From CAZQRP01 sp964596125 (GTDB taxonomy: Bacteria; Chloroflexota; Dehalococcoidia; GIF9; UBA5629): a stretch of DNA of 64,000 nucleotides. Made by a program: the position numbers and the translations under genes. The DNA lies in contig CAZQRP010000008.1 of NCBI GenBank assembly GCA_964596125.1, positions 1 to 64,000 of the forward strand. Reading direction: 5' to 3'. The notes beneath the pieces were generated by a model. That model had not been told where the DNA came from and searched no databases. It saw only the letters and a list, made by a program, of their open reading frames with translations. This document shows positions 27,851 through 37,583 of the stretch, piece by piece (the first letter of the stretch is position 1; the number at the start of each line of letters is the position of its first letter).

Positions 27851-29041
27851 ATGAAGAATTGGCAGGAACTTGAACAAAAACTGTTTATGAGAACGGTTAA
27901 TCGTACACCAATAACACTGGTCCGTGGTGAAGGGACACGGGTCTGGGATAGTGCTGGTAAGGAGTATCTCGATTTTGTTGGTGGCTGGGCAGTAAATAGT
28001 TTAGGGCACTGCCATCCAGTAGTTGTCAAGGCCATAGCGGATCAGGCACAGACTTTAATTCAAGCATCGAATCAGTACTACACTATTCCACAGGTACAGT
28101 TGGCTGAATTGTTAATCGATAATAGCTGTCTGGATAGAGTTTTCTTTTGTAATAGTGGTGCTGAGGCAAATGAAGCTGCTGTGAAATTAGCCCGTAGATA
28201 CGGTAAGCTCTATCTCGGTGGCGCATATTATATTATCACTACTCGTGATTCATTTCATGGCAGGACTTTAGCCATGGTTGCAGCTACGGGGCAGGAGAAG
28301 TTTCAGGAACCTTATATTCCTCTTCCAAACGGTTTCGTTAATGTTGAATACAACAATATTGAAGCTATTCGTAAAGCAACAACCGATCAAACATGTGCAG
28401 TAATGGTTGAACCTATACAGGGGGAAGGCGGAGTCAATGTGCCGGATACTACCTATCTGGAGGAAATACGGGTATGGTGTGATGAGAGGGGCATTCTGTT
28501 AATTGTTGATGAAGTTCAGACTGGAATTGGGAGAACTGGAACATTGTTTGGTTACGAACAATTTGGAGTTGAGCCGGATATCATGACGCTGGCCAAGGGA
28601 TTAGGTAGTGGTGTGCCCATTGGAGCCTTATTGGCCAGAGAACAGGCTTCAGTTTTTTCTCCTGGTGACCATGGCTCTACGTTTGGTGGAAATCCATTGG
28701 TTTGTGCTGCCAGCCTTGCCGCTTTGAAATTTATTATTGATAATGAGATACCCGAGAAAGTGGACCAATTGGGGCGGTATTTTATTGATGGTCTGGAGAA
28801 GTTAAAGGCAAAGTTTGATCAAATAGTTGAAATAAGAGGTCGGGGTCTACTGCTTGCCATGGCCTTAAAGGGTGAGATAGCTGATGAGCTGGTCATGGCC
28901 TGCTTGGAGGAAGGTCTGCTGGTTAACAGGGTGAAGCCTGGTGTTTTACGGTTTATGCCACCGCTTATTATAACCAACGAAGATATCGAACAGGCGTTAC
29001 ATATATTAGAGAAAGTTCTTAACGAGAGGTTATCGAAATGA
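27851..29041 (+). CDS. argD: Acetylornithine aminotransferase
   Basis: 396 residues, class III PLP enzyme. It converts N-acetylglutamate semialdehyde to N-acetylornithine and may also serve lysine synthesis. The features seen are FCNSGAEANEAAVKLARRYG, FHGRTLAMVAATGQEKF, VMVEPIQGEGGVNVP, LIVDEVQTGIGRTG with the PLP-ring aspartate, and TLAKGLGSGVPIGA with the Schiff-base lysine (~residue 247). HGSTFGGNPLVCAASLA is also typical. The last codon overlaps the next gene (ATGA), so translation is coupled to argG. Confidence 0.94.
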   Translation: MKNWQELEQKLFMRTVNRTPITLVRGEGTRVWDSAGKEYLDFVGGWAVNSLGHCHPVVVKAIADQAQTLIQASNQYYTIPQVQLAELLIDNSCLDRVFFCNSGAEANEAAVKLARRYGKLYLGGAYYIITTRDSFHGRTLAMVAATGQEKFQEPYIPLPNGFVNVEYNNIEAIRKATTDQTCAVMVEPIQGEGGVNVPDTTYLEEIRVWCDERGILLIVDEVQTGIGRTGTLFGYEQFGVEPDIMTLAKGLGSGVPIGALLAREQASVFSPGDHGSTFGGNPLVCAASLAALKFIIDNEIPEKVDQLGRYFIDGLEKLKAKFDQIVEIRGRGLLLAMALKGEIADELVMACLEEGLLVNRVKPGVLRFMPPLIITNEDIEQALHILEKVLNERLSK

Positions 29042-30249
29042 CAGATAAAGCAGTATTGGCCTACAGTGGTGGACTGGACACTTCGGTCGCAATAAAATGG
29101 CTCGCTGAAAAGTATAATGTAGAGGTAATAGCCTTTACCGTGGATATTGGCGGTGTCAGTGATCTTCAGGCGATTCAACAGAAGGCGTTGAAGGTCGGAG
29201 CGGTAAAAGCATTGATATTTGATGCCAAGGAGCTATTTATTAATTCATTCGTTTATCCCGCACTTAAAGCCAATGCGCTTTATGAAGGCCAATATCCATT
29301 AGCTACTGCTCTTGGGCGTCCTCTTATGGCAAAACTACTGGTAGATGTAGCCAGAAAAGAAGGAGCTGTTGCCGTAGCCCATGGTTCTACAGGAAAGGGT
29401 AATGACCAGGTTCGTTTCGATGTAAGTGTAGCGGCACTGGCTCCGGAGCTGAAAATTTTAGCACCGGCGCGGGACTGGAGTATGAGTCGCGAGGAAACCA
29501 TCGCTTATGCTGAGGAGCATGGAATTCCTGTGCCGATTACGGCTGCCAGTCCTTATTCCATTGATGAGAATATCTGGGGGAGGAGTATAGAATGTGGTAT
29601 TCTGGAAGATCCCTGGACTGAACCTCCCGAGGACGTATTCACGATGACACAGTCTCCAGCGATAGCTCCTGATGAACCTGACTATGCGGAAATCGGTTTT
29701 GAAAAGGGAATTCCAATCAGTCTTAATGGAGAAAAATTAGATTGTGTCGATATGATTCAACGGCTTAACGAATTGGCCGGCAAACATGGCATAGGGAGAA
29801 TTGACCACATAGAGAGCAGGCTGGTGGGAATAAAATCAAGGGAGATTTATGAAGCTCCAGTTGGCATGGTTCTACTGACAGCCCATCAAGCCCTTGAAGC
29901 TATGACTTTATCCAGAGACCAACTCCGGTTTAAAGAAAAGGTAGCTGCTGAGTATTCTGACATGATTTATAACGGGCTATGGTTTACGGCTTATCGTCAA
30001 GACCTGGATGCTTACATTGAGAGTTCACAGAGATATGTGACAGGTTCTGTACGAGTTAAATTATTTAAAGGCAATTGTTTAGTAGTTGGCAGAAAGTCCC
30101 CTGCGTCGCTGTATGATTACAGTCTGGCTACTTATGATAAGGATGATGCCTTTGACCAGAGCGCATCAGTTGGTTTTATCCATATTTGGGGCCTACCGGC
30201 TAAAATCCAGTCAAAGATTCAAGGTAGAGACAGCATAGATACACAGTAA
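29038..30249 (+). CDS. argG: Argininosuccinate synthase
   Basis: 403 residues, the common bacterial type I form. It joins citrulline and aspartate using ATP. The PP-loop AVLAYSGGLDTSVAIKWL is at ~5-22, HGSTGKGNDQVRFDV is the citrulline/aspartate loop (~118-132), and SPYSIDENIWGRSIECGILE and GIGRIDHIESRLVGIKSREI are conserved. The start ATG overlaps the argD stop by 4 bases. A gap of 36 bases leads to argH. Confidence 0.97.
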   Translation: MTDKAVLAYSGGLDTSVAIKWLAEKYNVEVIAFTVDIGGVSDLQAIQQKALKVGAVKALIFDAKELFINSFVYPALKANALYEGQYPLATALGRPLMAKLLVDVARKEGAVAVAHGSTGKGNDQVRFDVSVAALAPELKILAPARDWSMSREETIAYAEEHGIPVPITAASPYSIDENIWGRSIECGILEDPWTEPPEDVFTMTQSPAIAPDEPDYAEIGFEKGIPISLNGEKLDCVDMIQRLNELAGKHGIGRIDHIESRLVGIKSREIYEAPVGMVLLTAHQALEAMTLSRDQLRFKEKVAAEYSDMIYNGLWFTAYRQDLDAYIESSQRYVTGSVRVKLFKGNCLVVGRKSPASLYDYSLATYDKDDAFDQSASVGFIHIWGLPAKIQSKIQGRDSIDTQ

Positions 30250-30285
30250 AAAAGTATAAAGGCAAGGGATTTAGGATTTACACGT

Positions 30286-31692
30286 ATGGGCGATAAAGGA
30301 GAGAAGAAGCTACGCAGACGGTTTCAAAAGCGACTTGATACGGTAGCGGGACAATTCATCGCATCTATTCCTTTTGACAGGCGATTATATCGTCAGGATA
30401 TTGCAGGAAGCATCGCTCACGTACATATGCTGGCAAAACAGAATGTAATATCACAAGTAAATGCTGACCTCATTGCCTCAGGCCTTTCCTCTATTCTTAA
30501 AGAGATAGACCAGGGAAAGTTTGAGTTCAGAACGGACCACGAAGATATTCATATGGCTATTGAGAACCGTCTGTTCGAGATACTGGGTGATGTTGCCGGT
30601 GAATTACACACTGCGCGTTCCAGAAACGATCAAATTGCTCTGGATATGCGTCTTTTTGTAAAAGAGGCCATTGTGAAAACTGTGAGCAGTCTGAAGAATT
30701 TTCAGCAGGCTCTTTTGGATGTTGCTGAAGTTAATAAGAGTGTTATCATGCCCGGATATACTCATCTCCAGCAAGCCCAGCCAGTCCTTTTTAGCCATTA
30801 TCTTTTAGCTTATTTTGAAATGCTTCAGCGGGATGTAGAAAAATTTCAGGATTGCTTGAAGCACACAGATGTTTTACCGCTTGGCAGCGGGGCTCTGGCC
30901 GGAGTACCTTACCCTATTGACCGTGATTTCGTGGCTAGAGAATTGGGTTTCAGTAAGGTCAGTGCCAATAGCCTTGATGCTGTTTCCGATCGCGATTTCA
31001 TGATTGAATACGAATCCAGTGCTGCTGTAACAATGATGCATCTATCCAGACTGGCTGAGGAAATAGTCCTGTGGTCGTCTCATGAGTTTAATTTTATAGA
31101 GATTGATGACGCTTATGCTACGACCAGCAGTATTATGCCACAGAAAAAAAATGCTGATGTGGCAGAATTAATTAGAGGAAAGACGGGCAGGATTTTTGGT
31201 AGTCTAGTAGGTCTGTTAACCGTGATGAAAGGTCTACCGCTGGCTTATAATCGTGATATGCAGGAAGACAAGGAACTTCTTTTTGATACTGTGGATACGC
31301 TCCTTTCCTGTCTGGATGTGTTTACCGGGCTGGTAAAGACGATGAATATCAACGCCGAACGAATGTATAGTGCTGCGATAGACAACTATAATATCGCTAC
31401 CGATCTGGCAGACTATTTAACCAAAAAAGGACTGCCTTTTCGTCAAGCGCATGGTATTGTCGGTAGTTTGGTACAATATGCTATAAGCCAAGGTAAGAGT
31501 TTTAAGGAGCTAGATATAGAGGAGTATCGCAATGTATCGCCGCTTTTTGCTGACGATGTATACAATATTACCGTCGAGACATCAATTGCGGACAGGGACA
31601 CTATCGGTGGTACTGCTCCTCAGCAGGTAGCAGTAGCTTTAGCACGGGCTAAAGAAGTTGTCAGATCAGAACGTGCCAGGGAAGAAGAGTAA
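30286..31692 (+). CDS. argH: Argininosuccinate lyase
   Basis: 468 residues. It splits argininosuccinate into arginine and fumarate, the last step of the pathway. HTARSRNDQIALDMRLF is at ~106-122, PGYTHLQQAQPVLFSHYLLA carries the catalytic-type histidine, and the flexible signature loop TSSIMPQKKNADVAELIRG at ~283-301 contains the catalytic serine of the fumarase superfamily. No amino-acetyltransferase extension is present. It ends the arg operon. The 318 bases beyond it show no clear terminator. Confidence 0.97.
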   Translation: MGDKGEKKLRRRFQKRLDTVAGQFIASIPFDRRLYRQDIAGSIAHVHMLAKQNVISQVNADLIASGLSSILKEIDQGKFEFRTDHEDIHMAIENRLFEILGDVAGELHTARSRNDQIALDMRLFVKEAIVKTVSSLKNFQQALLDVAEVNKSVIMPGYTHLQQAQPVLFSHYLLAYFEMLQRDVEKFQDCLKHTDVLPLGSGALAGVPYPIDRDFVARELGFSKVSANSLDAVSDRDFMIEYESSAAVTMMHLSRLAEEIVLWSSHEFNFIEIDDAYATTSSIMPQKKNADVAELIRGKTGRIFGSLVGLLTVMKGLPLAYNRDMQEDKELLFDTVDTLLSCLDVFTGLVKTMNINAERMYSAAIDNYNIATDLADYLTKKGLPFRQAHGIVGSLVQYAISQGKSFKELDIEEYRNVSPLFADDVYNITVETSIADRDTIGGTAPQQVAVALARAKEVVRSERAREEE

Positions 31693-32010
31693 GCTGGCTC
31701 TGTCAGTTGGTTTATCCTCATTCAAGTATCTCACCATTTAAACAGTACATATGATTAGAGTGGATATTTATTTATGGTGTTGATGGGAGGGTAACTTTAC
31801 ATAATAATCAAGTGGCAAGCCAACAGCGATAGCACAGGCTGTCCTTAAAAAATGTATTGTGTTGAACATTCGATGACTGAATTACCAGAGAAGTGTTTTT
31901 CAGGTGTTGTTGAGGCTGGGGCTGGTGTTATGGTTGCCTGGATTTATGTGGTTTATGATCGGATTGGTTGTGGAGTATTACAGGAGATGAGGTTTAGAAA
32001 GTCGCTTGAT
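31693..32010. other. Non-coding stretch between argH and rpmB
   Basis: 318 bases between two convergent genes. An open frame on the plus strand (31852-32250) runs antisense through rpmB and has no protein-like features. I see weak partial hairpins near 31813-31840 (AGCC and GGCT arms) and no RNA gene. Confidence 0.4.
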
Positions 32011-32199
32011 TTAGCGCGCCAGCTTATAGTGGCTATGCAGACATCTGGTGCATATATTGAGCCTTTTCGGTTTCCCCTCAATTGTAAGCGTTGCCGGCTG
32101 AATATTGGGCAACCAACTACGTCTGGTATGTTGTTTAGAATGGCTTACATTATTTCCGAAGTGTACTCTTTTTCCACATATATCGCATTTCCTGGCCAA
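32011..32199 (-). CDS. rpmB: 50S ribosomal protein L28
   Basis: 62 residues. ARKCDICGKRVHFGNNVSHS followed by KQHTRRSWLPNIQPATL and LNICTRCLHSHYKLAR is the L28 family, a basic protein of the large ribosomal subunit. The cysteines C5, C8, C50 and C53 form the zinc-binding pairs of the C+ version. The start is a TTG at 32199, with GGGAGG 7 bases before it; reading the longer frame to the upstream ATG would add a hydrophobic tail not found in L28. It is divergent from fakA, a common neighbourhood in Firmicutes and Chloroflexota. Confidence 0.93.
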   Translation of the reverse strand: MARKCDICGKRVHFGNNVSHSKQHTRRSWLPNIQPATLTIEGKPKRLNICTRCLHSHYKLAR

Positions 32200-32246
32200 G
32201 TTTTTGCCTCCCTTGCAGATAAAATAAATTTGACAAAAGTAGTAAA

Positions 32247-32274
32247 ATGATAACACAATTGCGAAATTAATCAA
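32247..32274 (-). promoter_or_regulatory. Promoter of rpmB
   Basis: The minus strand shows TTGATT (32274-32269), 16 bases, TATCAT (32252-32247). The leader would be ~45 bases. On the plus strand a TTGACA at 32230-32235 may serve fakA, but its -10 is not convincing. Confidence 0.42.
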
Positions 32275-32283
32275 AGGAGAGAA

Positions 32284-33921
32284 ATGAAGAACGTTGTCTC
32301 CTGCAGCGGTCGTGAGTTAAAAGAGATGTTCGTTGCCGGAAGTAGCTGGTTAGAGAAAAGCGTTCCGGATATTAATGCTATAAATGTTTTCCCTGTGCCT
32401 GATGGTGATACTGGGACTAATATGTTTCTTACTATGCGTTCGACTCTGGAAGAAGCTGATCGAGCCCCGGATCATAGTGTTTCTGAGGTAGCTAAGGCGA
32501 TGGCACAGGGCGCTCTAATGGGCGCGCGGGGAAATTCAGGGGTAATTTTATCTCAGTTCTTTCGTGGTCTGGCGAAAGGACTTGAAAAAAAGGAGTCGAT
32601 TACCGGAAGTGATTGGGCGAAAGCATTGGTTGAAGCATCACATACATCGTATAAGGGTCTGTCACAGCCTGCGGAGGGTACTATTTTAACGGTGATCAGG
32701 GATGCATCTAATGCTGCCGAGGTGACTGCTCAGACCAGTCCTGATGATTTAACGGCTGTAACAGAGGCAGCAGTTAATGCGGCTAAAGATTCTGTAGCCA
32801 GAACTCCTCTTTTGCTGCCCGTATTGCGTGAAGCTGGAGTAGTAGATGCCGGAGGACAGGGCTTATACATACTGATAGAAGGGGCTCTTCGTTATTTGAA
32901 AGGAGAGGTAGAAGATATGCAGTATCACAAACCACAGATAGTTAATGCTGATATACCGGCGACTTCTAAAGTACCTCAACTTGCAGTAGAGCAAGAGGAA
33001 CCCTATGGTTATTGTACGAATTTCTTGCTTGTAGGTCAGAAGCTTAATCCCGATAAAATCAGAAACAAATTAGAAGGTAAAGGAGAGTCGCTCGTTGTCG
33101 CCGGTGATACGAACAATGTACGTGTTCACATCCATACGTATGATCCCGGTGTTGTCCTACGGTATGCTACCGCTATGGGGACTTTGCATCATATTCAAAT
33201 TCAAAATATGGATGACCAACATGAGGGTTTTGTCGAGATGCAGCAGGAAAAAGTACCTACTCTAGATATCGCGGTAGTAGCTGTGGTGTCCGGGGATGGG
33301 ATGAAGGAGGTTTTTCAAAGCCTGGGGACCGCGGCCATTGTTTCAGGTGGGCAGACGATGAATCCCAGTGTCCGGGAGGTACTTCAGGCAGTTGAATCTG
33401 CGCCTTCAGAGAGGGTTATCATCTTGCCCAATAACAAGAATATTGTATTGACTGCTTCTCAAGTTCAGCCGGTAACGACTAAGAAAGTAGCTGTAGTGCC
33501 AACTAAGACTCTCCCACAGGGAGTAGCTGCCCTTCTCGCTTTTAATTACGAAGGTACAATGGAAGAAAACGTTCAGGCTATGGAAGAAGCGATAATTTTA
33601 GTGAAAACTATTGAAATTACTAAGGCAGTTCGCAGTACTCAGATGAACGGCCTGGATATTAAAGAGGGACAAGTCATTGGCATTATCGACGATCATGATT
33701 TAGTAGCTGCCGGTGAGGTTATTTCTGATGTGGTCTACGATGCGCTCAGCAAGGCAGGTATTGAGACAGCTGAGGTAGTGACTTTATATTATGGTGCCGA
33801 TGTTGAAAAGACCCAGGCTGAGGAGGTAGCTGAGGAAATCCGAAATAAATATCATGGAAAGCAGGTTGAGTTAGTGAGCGGCGGGCAACCTCATTATTAC
33901 TATATTATTTCATTGGAATAA
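32284..33921 (+). CDS. fakA: FakA-like fatty-acid kinase (DAK2 domain)
   Basis: 545 residues. FakA phosphorylates fatty acids held by DegV/FakB proteins, feeding exogenous fatty acids into phospholipid synthesis. The N-terminal DAK2 domain has NVFPVPDGDTGTNMFLTMRS (~36-55), with the magnesium-binding aspartates, and GARGNSGVILSQFFRGLAKG. VVDAGGQGLYILIEG closes that domain. The middle and C-terminal DegV-like parts follow (YGYCTNFLLVG, IHTYDPGVVLRYATAMG, VELVSGGQPHYYYIISLE). AAAGGAG lies 4 bases before the ATG. degV follows after 21 bases, so kinase and binding protein are co-expressed. Organised as in other rpmB-fakA-degV-recG loci. Confidence 0.9.
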   Translation: MKNVVSCSGRELKEMFVAGSSWLEKSVPDINAINVFPVPDGDTGTNMFLTMRSTLEEADRAPDHSVSEVAKAMAQGALMGARGNSGVILSQFFRGLAKGLEKKESITGSDWAKALVEASHTSYKGLSQPAEGTILTVIRDASNAAEVTAQTSPDDLTAVTEAAVNAAKDSVARTPLLLPVLREAGVVDAGGQGLYILIEGALRYLKGEVEDMQYHKPQIVNADIPATSKVPQLAVEQEEPYGYCTNFLLVGQKLNPDKIRNKLEGKGESLVVAGDTNNVRVHIHTYDPGVVLRYATAMGTLHHIQIQNMDDQHEGFVEMQQEKVPTLDIAVVAVVSGDGMKEVFQSLGTAAIVSGGQTMNPSVREVLQAVESAPSERVIILPNNKNIVLTASQVQPVTTKKVAVVPTKTLPQGVAALLAFNYEGTMEENVQAMEEAIILVKTIEITKAVRSTQMNGLDIKEGQVIGIIDDHDLVAAGEVISDVVYDALSKAGIETAEVVTLYYGADVEKTQAEEVAEEIRNKYHGKQVELVSGGQPHYYYIISLE

Positions 33922-33942
33922 TGGTACAGGGGGTGTGGAGAA

Positions 33943-34779
33943 ATGGTTAAAATTGTAACTGATAGTCTTTGCGATATTCCTGATGGGATGGCTAATGAAC
34001 TGGGAATCAGCGTTGTGCCTTTAAATTTACATTTCGGCATTGATACATATCGTGATAAAGTTGATATAACTACTGAGGAATTTTATCAAAAGCTGGTAAC
34101 CAGCGACGTCTTTCCAACTACTTCAGCGCCACCTCCGGGTATTTTTGTCGAGTTGTTTACCAAGCTAGCCGAGGAAACAGATGAGATTCTAGCAATTATG
34201 GTATCAAGCAAGCTCAGTGCTATTGGTGAAAGTGCTATCCAGGGGAAAGGTATGGTGAAAGCAGATTGCCGTATTGAGATAATTGACTCAACGCTGATAA
34301 TTGGCGGCCAATTGATCCTGGTTATGAAGGCTGCGAAAGCAGCGAGCGAAGGAGCTAGCTTAGAACAAATAGCCGATATGGTAAGGAAGTCTATTCCTAG
34401 AATCCATTTGCGCATGGCCTTTGATACTCTGGAATATTTAAAAAGAGGTGGTCGTATTGGTAGTGCTAAGGCTTTACTGGGGAGCTTATTAAAGCTTAAT
34501 CCAGTCCTGGGATTGAAGGATGGTGAGGTCGTACCAATAAAACAAGTTCGTAACCGAGCGCAGGCACAAGACTTTTTAGTTAATTTTGTTAAAAGTTTCC
34601 ATAAAGCAGAAAGTCTGGTTATAGAGGATGCCACTACGCCTGATGAGCTGCAGGTTTTGGCAGACCGTCTTACAGAGGTGTTTCCAAGGGAGCACATGGT
34701 AGTATCCAAAGTCAGCCCGGTGATAGGAGTTCACGTTGGGCCACATGTTTTAGCGGTGTCCGTCCTTGAAGGTGAATAA
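33943..34779 (+). CDS. DegV family fatty-acid-binding protein
   Basis: 278 residues. It binds a fatty acid and presents it to FakA. KIVTDSLCDIPDGMANELGI is the conserved N-terminus, FPTTSAPPPGIFVELF holds the serine/threonine ligand loop (~55-70), and RIHLRMAFDTLEYLKRGGRI and LGLKDGEVVPIKQVRNR are family blocks. HVGPHVLAVSVLEGE is the C-terminal fatty-acid carboxylate region. A decayed second copy begins 5 bases after its stop. Confidence 0.92.
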   Translation: MVKIVTDSLCDIPDGMANELGISVVPLNLHFGIDTYRDKVDITTEEFYQKLVTSDVFPTTSAPPPGIFVELFTKLAEETDEILAIMVSSKLSAIGESAIQGKGMVKADCRIEIIDSTLIIGGQLILVMKAAKAASEGASLEQIADMVRKSIPRIHLRMAFDTLEYLKRGGRIGSAKALLGSLLKLNPVLGLKDGEVVPIKQVRNRAQAQDFLVNFVKSFHKAESLVIEDATTPDELQVLADRLTEVFPREHMVVSKVSPVIGVHVGPHVLAVSVLEGE

Positions 34780-34784
34780 CAGGG

Positions 34785-34856
34785 ATCAAAATAGTAACAG
34801 ACAGTGCTCCGATAAAGCCCTCAAATCAACTCAACAATGAGGCATTTGTATTATAA
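34785..34856 (+). pseudogene. Remnant of a second degV gene
   Basis: Immediately after degV the frame reads IKIVTDSAPIKPSNQLNNEA and then a stop at 34854. The KIVTDS run is the hallmark start of DegV proteins. The expected ATG position reads ATC, and nothing DegV-like can be followed afterwards. The 300 bases to recG also hold an open stretch reading SDIGAFLARIGGTPFQAND (about 34895-34950), which I could not assign. It is probably a tandem paralogue that has decayed. Confidence 0.5.
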
Positions 34857-35000
34857 CTTGTTGCCTCTATTTGATGCTATTTACAGGAGCGGTCGGATAT
34901 TGGTGCGTTTTTAGCGAGGATTGGGGGCACGCCTTTCCAAGCAAATGACATTATAAGCTGCCGGGGAAGGTAATGTGATATGTTTTCTGACCTACTGAAT

Positions 35001-35029
35001 TTGCTTGTGTGGCATTTTTAAATTATGAT
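35001..35029 (+). promoter_or_regulatory. Promoter of recG
   Basis: TTGCTT (35001-35006), 17 bases, TATGAT (35024-35029). The leader would be ~60 bases. No ribosome site is evident before the recG ATG. Confidence 0.42.
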
Positions 35030-35095
35030 TATCGATATAAAGTGACATGTACTCCTGTTACTGATGTGAAATCGAAGCTATCGAAAGTATAGTCA

Positions 35096-37579
35096 ATGGT
35101 AACTTCTCCGTTGATAGACATTGAACCGCTACGCACTATTCTCAATTTAGAACGTCAAAGAGGTTATCCCGATACCACGGTAATCGGTGGACTTGACAGA
35201 TACCTCATTAAGTGGTTAAAACAGAGCAGGGAAAGAATAAATTCACCTTCTCTGATGGCTCATTTCGATAAGCTTCAGCTTTCTGAACCCTGTTATGCTG
35301 TTTGGGATGAGACAAAGAGAAGGTCATGGATTGAGGATTTTCTTGACTGGCTGGCTGAGGTGGAGAAGCTGACCGGAGACGTCCAGAAAGAGAGAAAACA
35401 TGTCACTTCTTCAATTGTTGAACGTAAACACCGTATGTCCGGTGCTCGTCTCTTGGGTGGGGATGTAGGATTAGATTCGCCTGTGACTGAGATTAAAGGC
35501 GTTAAAGCCGGTTTAGCTGCTAAACTAAATAAGCTGGGAGTACATACAATCCGCGATTTGCTTTATTTCTTTCCCAGGCGTCACATAGATTACAGTCAGA
35601 GAAAGCGTATTGCTGAACTTGACGATAGTGAGGAAGGTCAGGAACAAACTATTCTGGGCATTGTATGGGAGTCACGGGTAGTCGAACTGGGTGGTCAGCG
35701 TGGGACTGAAGTCACATTAGGTGACGATACAGGTAATATCAGAGCAGTCTGGTTCAATCAACCGTTCCTGGCCAAGAAATTTCCCACAAATGCTCAACTG
35801 GTTATAAGCGGTAAGTGGTCTGTGTATCGGGGAAGCCGGGTATTTGAATCGCCTGAGTGGGAGCTTATTGAAGAAAAAGAGCTGATTCATACGGGTAGAC
35901 TGGTACCTGTATACCCCCTGACATACGGTTTATATCCTCGTCAGATGAGGAATTTGGTAAAAAGAGTTATTGATAGCTGGTTGGAACGGGTAGACGATTT
36001 TCTATCGCCGGAGATAAAAGGACGATGTCAATTCCTGGATTTACCGGAGGCAATCAAACAAGCCCATTTTCCTGACAGTCAAGAGAAGAAGGCCGAAGCC
36101 AGAAAACGTCTGGCCTTTGACGAGCTTTTCCTTATTCAGTTGAGTGCGTTGAGCAAGAAGCGAGACTGGCAGGAAGGTCAGCCGGGGAATGCTTTTAATA
36201 TAAAAACTGAAGCGATAGATAATTTTATAGGCTGCCTGCCTTTTACATTGACAAATGCACAACAGCGGGTAATCCAGGAGATTTTATATGATCTAAAGCA
36301 ATCTAAACCTATGTCACGGCTTCTCCAGGGTGAAGTCGGCAGTGGAAAAACGGTAGTAGCTATGGCAGCTTTACTTGCAGCAGTTGGTAGTGGTTACCAG
36401 GGCGCGCTGATGGCGCCTACTGAAATTTTGGCGGAACAGCATTTTCGTAATATAGGTCAACTTCTGGCGAGTGTGTATAATGGCGATGATGAGCGGGATA
36501 ACGTTAGTTGCTATAGTGGTTTATTATCGCGGCCTATAACCTGTTGTTTATTAACCGGGAGAATGAGTGAGAAGGAAAAACTAGCTTTACAGAACCAAAT
36601 TAAAGATGGTGCAGTAGATATGGTGATTGGCACTCACGCTCTTATCCAGAAAGGGGTGGAATTTGACAGGCTGGGGCTGGCGGTAATTGATGAACAGCAT
36701 CGTTTCGGAGTGCTACAGCGTTCCACTTTGCGTCAGAAGGGATTTAATCCACATGTATTGGTAATGACAGCTACACCTATTCCCCGGTCTCTGGCGCTGA
36801 CCATATATGGTGATCTGGATATTTCTGTTTTAGATGAATTACCTCCGGGACGACAGATGATAAAGACACGATGGCTTGATCAGGAGAATAGAGGTCGAGC
36901 GTATGAATTTATCAATCAACAAATTGCTGCCGGGCATCAGGCTTTTATAATCTGTCCCCTCATCGAAGAGTCCGATAAAATTGATGCAAAGGCTGCGATA
37001 GCCGAGTATGAGCGATTGTCTCAAGAGGTATTTCCTGATTTAAGGCTTGGCTTACTTCACGGGCGGATGCCATCTAACGACAAGGATGAGATTATGCAGG
37101 GCTTCCGTGCTGGCAAGCTGGAAATTCTGGTGTCGACACCTGTGGTGGAGGTTGGCATCGATGTACCCAATGCCACGGTTATGCTGGTTGAGGCGGCTGA
37201 CCGTTTTGGGCTATCTCAGTTGCATCAATTTCGGGGAAGAGTTGGCCGTGGTGAAAGTCAAAGCTATTGTTTGCTTCTATCTGAAAGGCCTTCGGTGGAA
37301 GGAAAAGAGCGATTGAAATCGATCGAAAATATTCATGATGGTTTTACTTTGGCAGAAAAAGACCTGGAACTGCGGGGACCGGGTGAGTTTTTTGGCACGA
37401 GACAAAGTGGTTTACCTGATCTCCGTATGGCCAGGCTGTCTGATATCCAACTTCTGGAAATTGCCAGAAATGAAGCACTCTCTCTTTTTCAAAACGATCC
37501 TGGACTAGAATTTCCAGAACATCGTCTTTTGGCTGAAGAGATAGCCCGCGTATGGCCGGCTAGTGGCGAGTGGAGTTGA
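35096..37579 (+). CDS. recG: ATP-dependent DNA helicase RecG
   Basis: 827 residues, ~130 longer than the E. coli enzyme. The extra N-terminus (GLDRYLIKWLKQSRERIN and onward) is typical of Chloroflexota/Actinobacteria-like RecG. The wedge OB-fold follows (EIKGVKAGLAAKLNKLGVHT, then FPRRHIDYSQ), then SF2 motifs: GEVGSGKTVVAMAALLAA (motif I), IDEQHRFGVLQR (DEQH, motif II), VMTATPIPRSLALTIYG (motif III), VVEVGIDVPNATVMLVEAAD and QLHQFRGRVGRGE (motif VI). It remodels stalled forks and branched DNA. It overlaps or nearly touches argS downstream. Confidence 0.96.
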   Translation: MVTSPLIDIEPLRTILNLERQRGYPDTTVIGGLDRYLIKWLKQSRERINSPSLMAHFDKLQLSEPCYAVWDETKRRSWIEDFLDWLAEVEKLTGDVQKERKHVTSSIVERKHRMSGARLLGGDVGLDSPVTEIKGVKAGLAAKLNKLGVHTIRDLLYFFPRRHIDYSQRKRIAELDDSEEGQEQTILGIVWESRVVELGGQRGTEVTLGDDTGNIRAVWFNQPFLAKKFPTNAQLVISGKWSVYRGSRVFESPEWELIEEKELIHTGRLVPVYPLTYGLYPRQMRNLVKRVIDSWLERVDDFLSPEIKGRCQFLDLPEAIKQAHFPDSQEKKAEARKRLAFDELFLIQLSALSKKRDWQEGQPGNAFNIKTEAIDNFIGCLPFTLTNAQQRVIQEILYDLKQSKPMSRLLQGEVGSGKTVVAMAALLAAVGSGYQGALMAPTEILAEQHFRNIGQLLASVYNGDDERDNVSCYSGLLSRPITCCLLTGRMSEKEKLALQNQIKDGAVDMVIGTHALIQKGVEFDRLGLAVIDEQHRFGVLQRSTLRQKGFNPHVLVMTATPIPRSLALTIYGDLDISVLDELPPGRQMIKTRWLDQENRGRAYEFINQQIAAGHQAFIICPLIEESDKIDAKAAIAEYERLSQEVFPDLRLGLLHGRMPSNDKDEIMQGFRAGKLEILVSTPVVEVGIDVPNATVMLVEAADRFGLSQLHQFRGRVGRGESQSYCLLLSERPSVEGKERLKSIENIHDGFTLAEKDLELRGPGEFFGTRQSGLPDLRMARLSDIQLLEIARNEALSLFQNDPGLEFPEHRLLAEEIARVWPASGEWS

Positions 37580-37583
37580 CTTT

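Noticed and set aside
31852..32250. 132-codon plus-strand open frame
   Set aside because: It runs antisense through rpmB, has no recognisable protein features and no ribosome site; the L28 gene on the other strand is clear.
34086..34709. 207-codon minus-strand open frame inside degV
   Set aside because: It lies entirely antisense to a well-supported DegV gene and has shadow-like Ser/Ile-rich composition.
37563..37583. GTG start for argS 21 bases upstream
   Set aside because: It overlaps the recG end and has no ribosome site; the ATG at 37584 has GGAG at good spacing.
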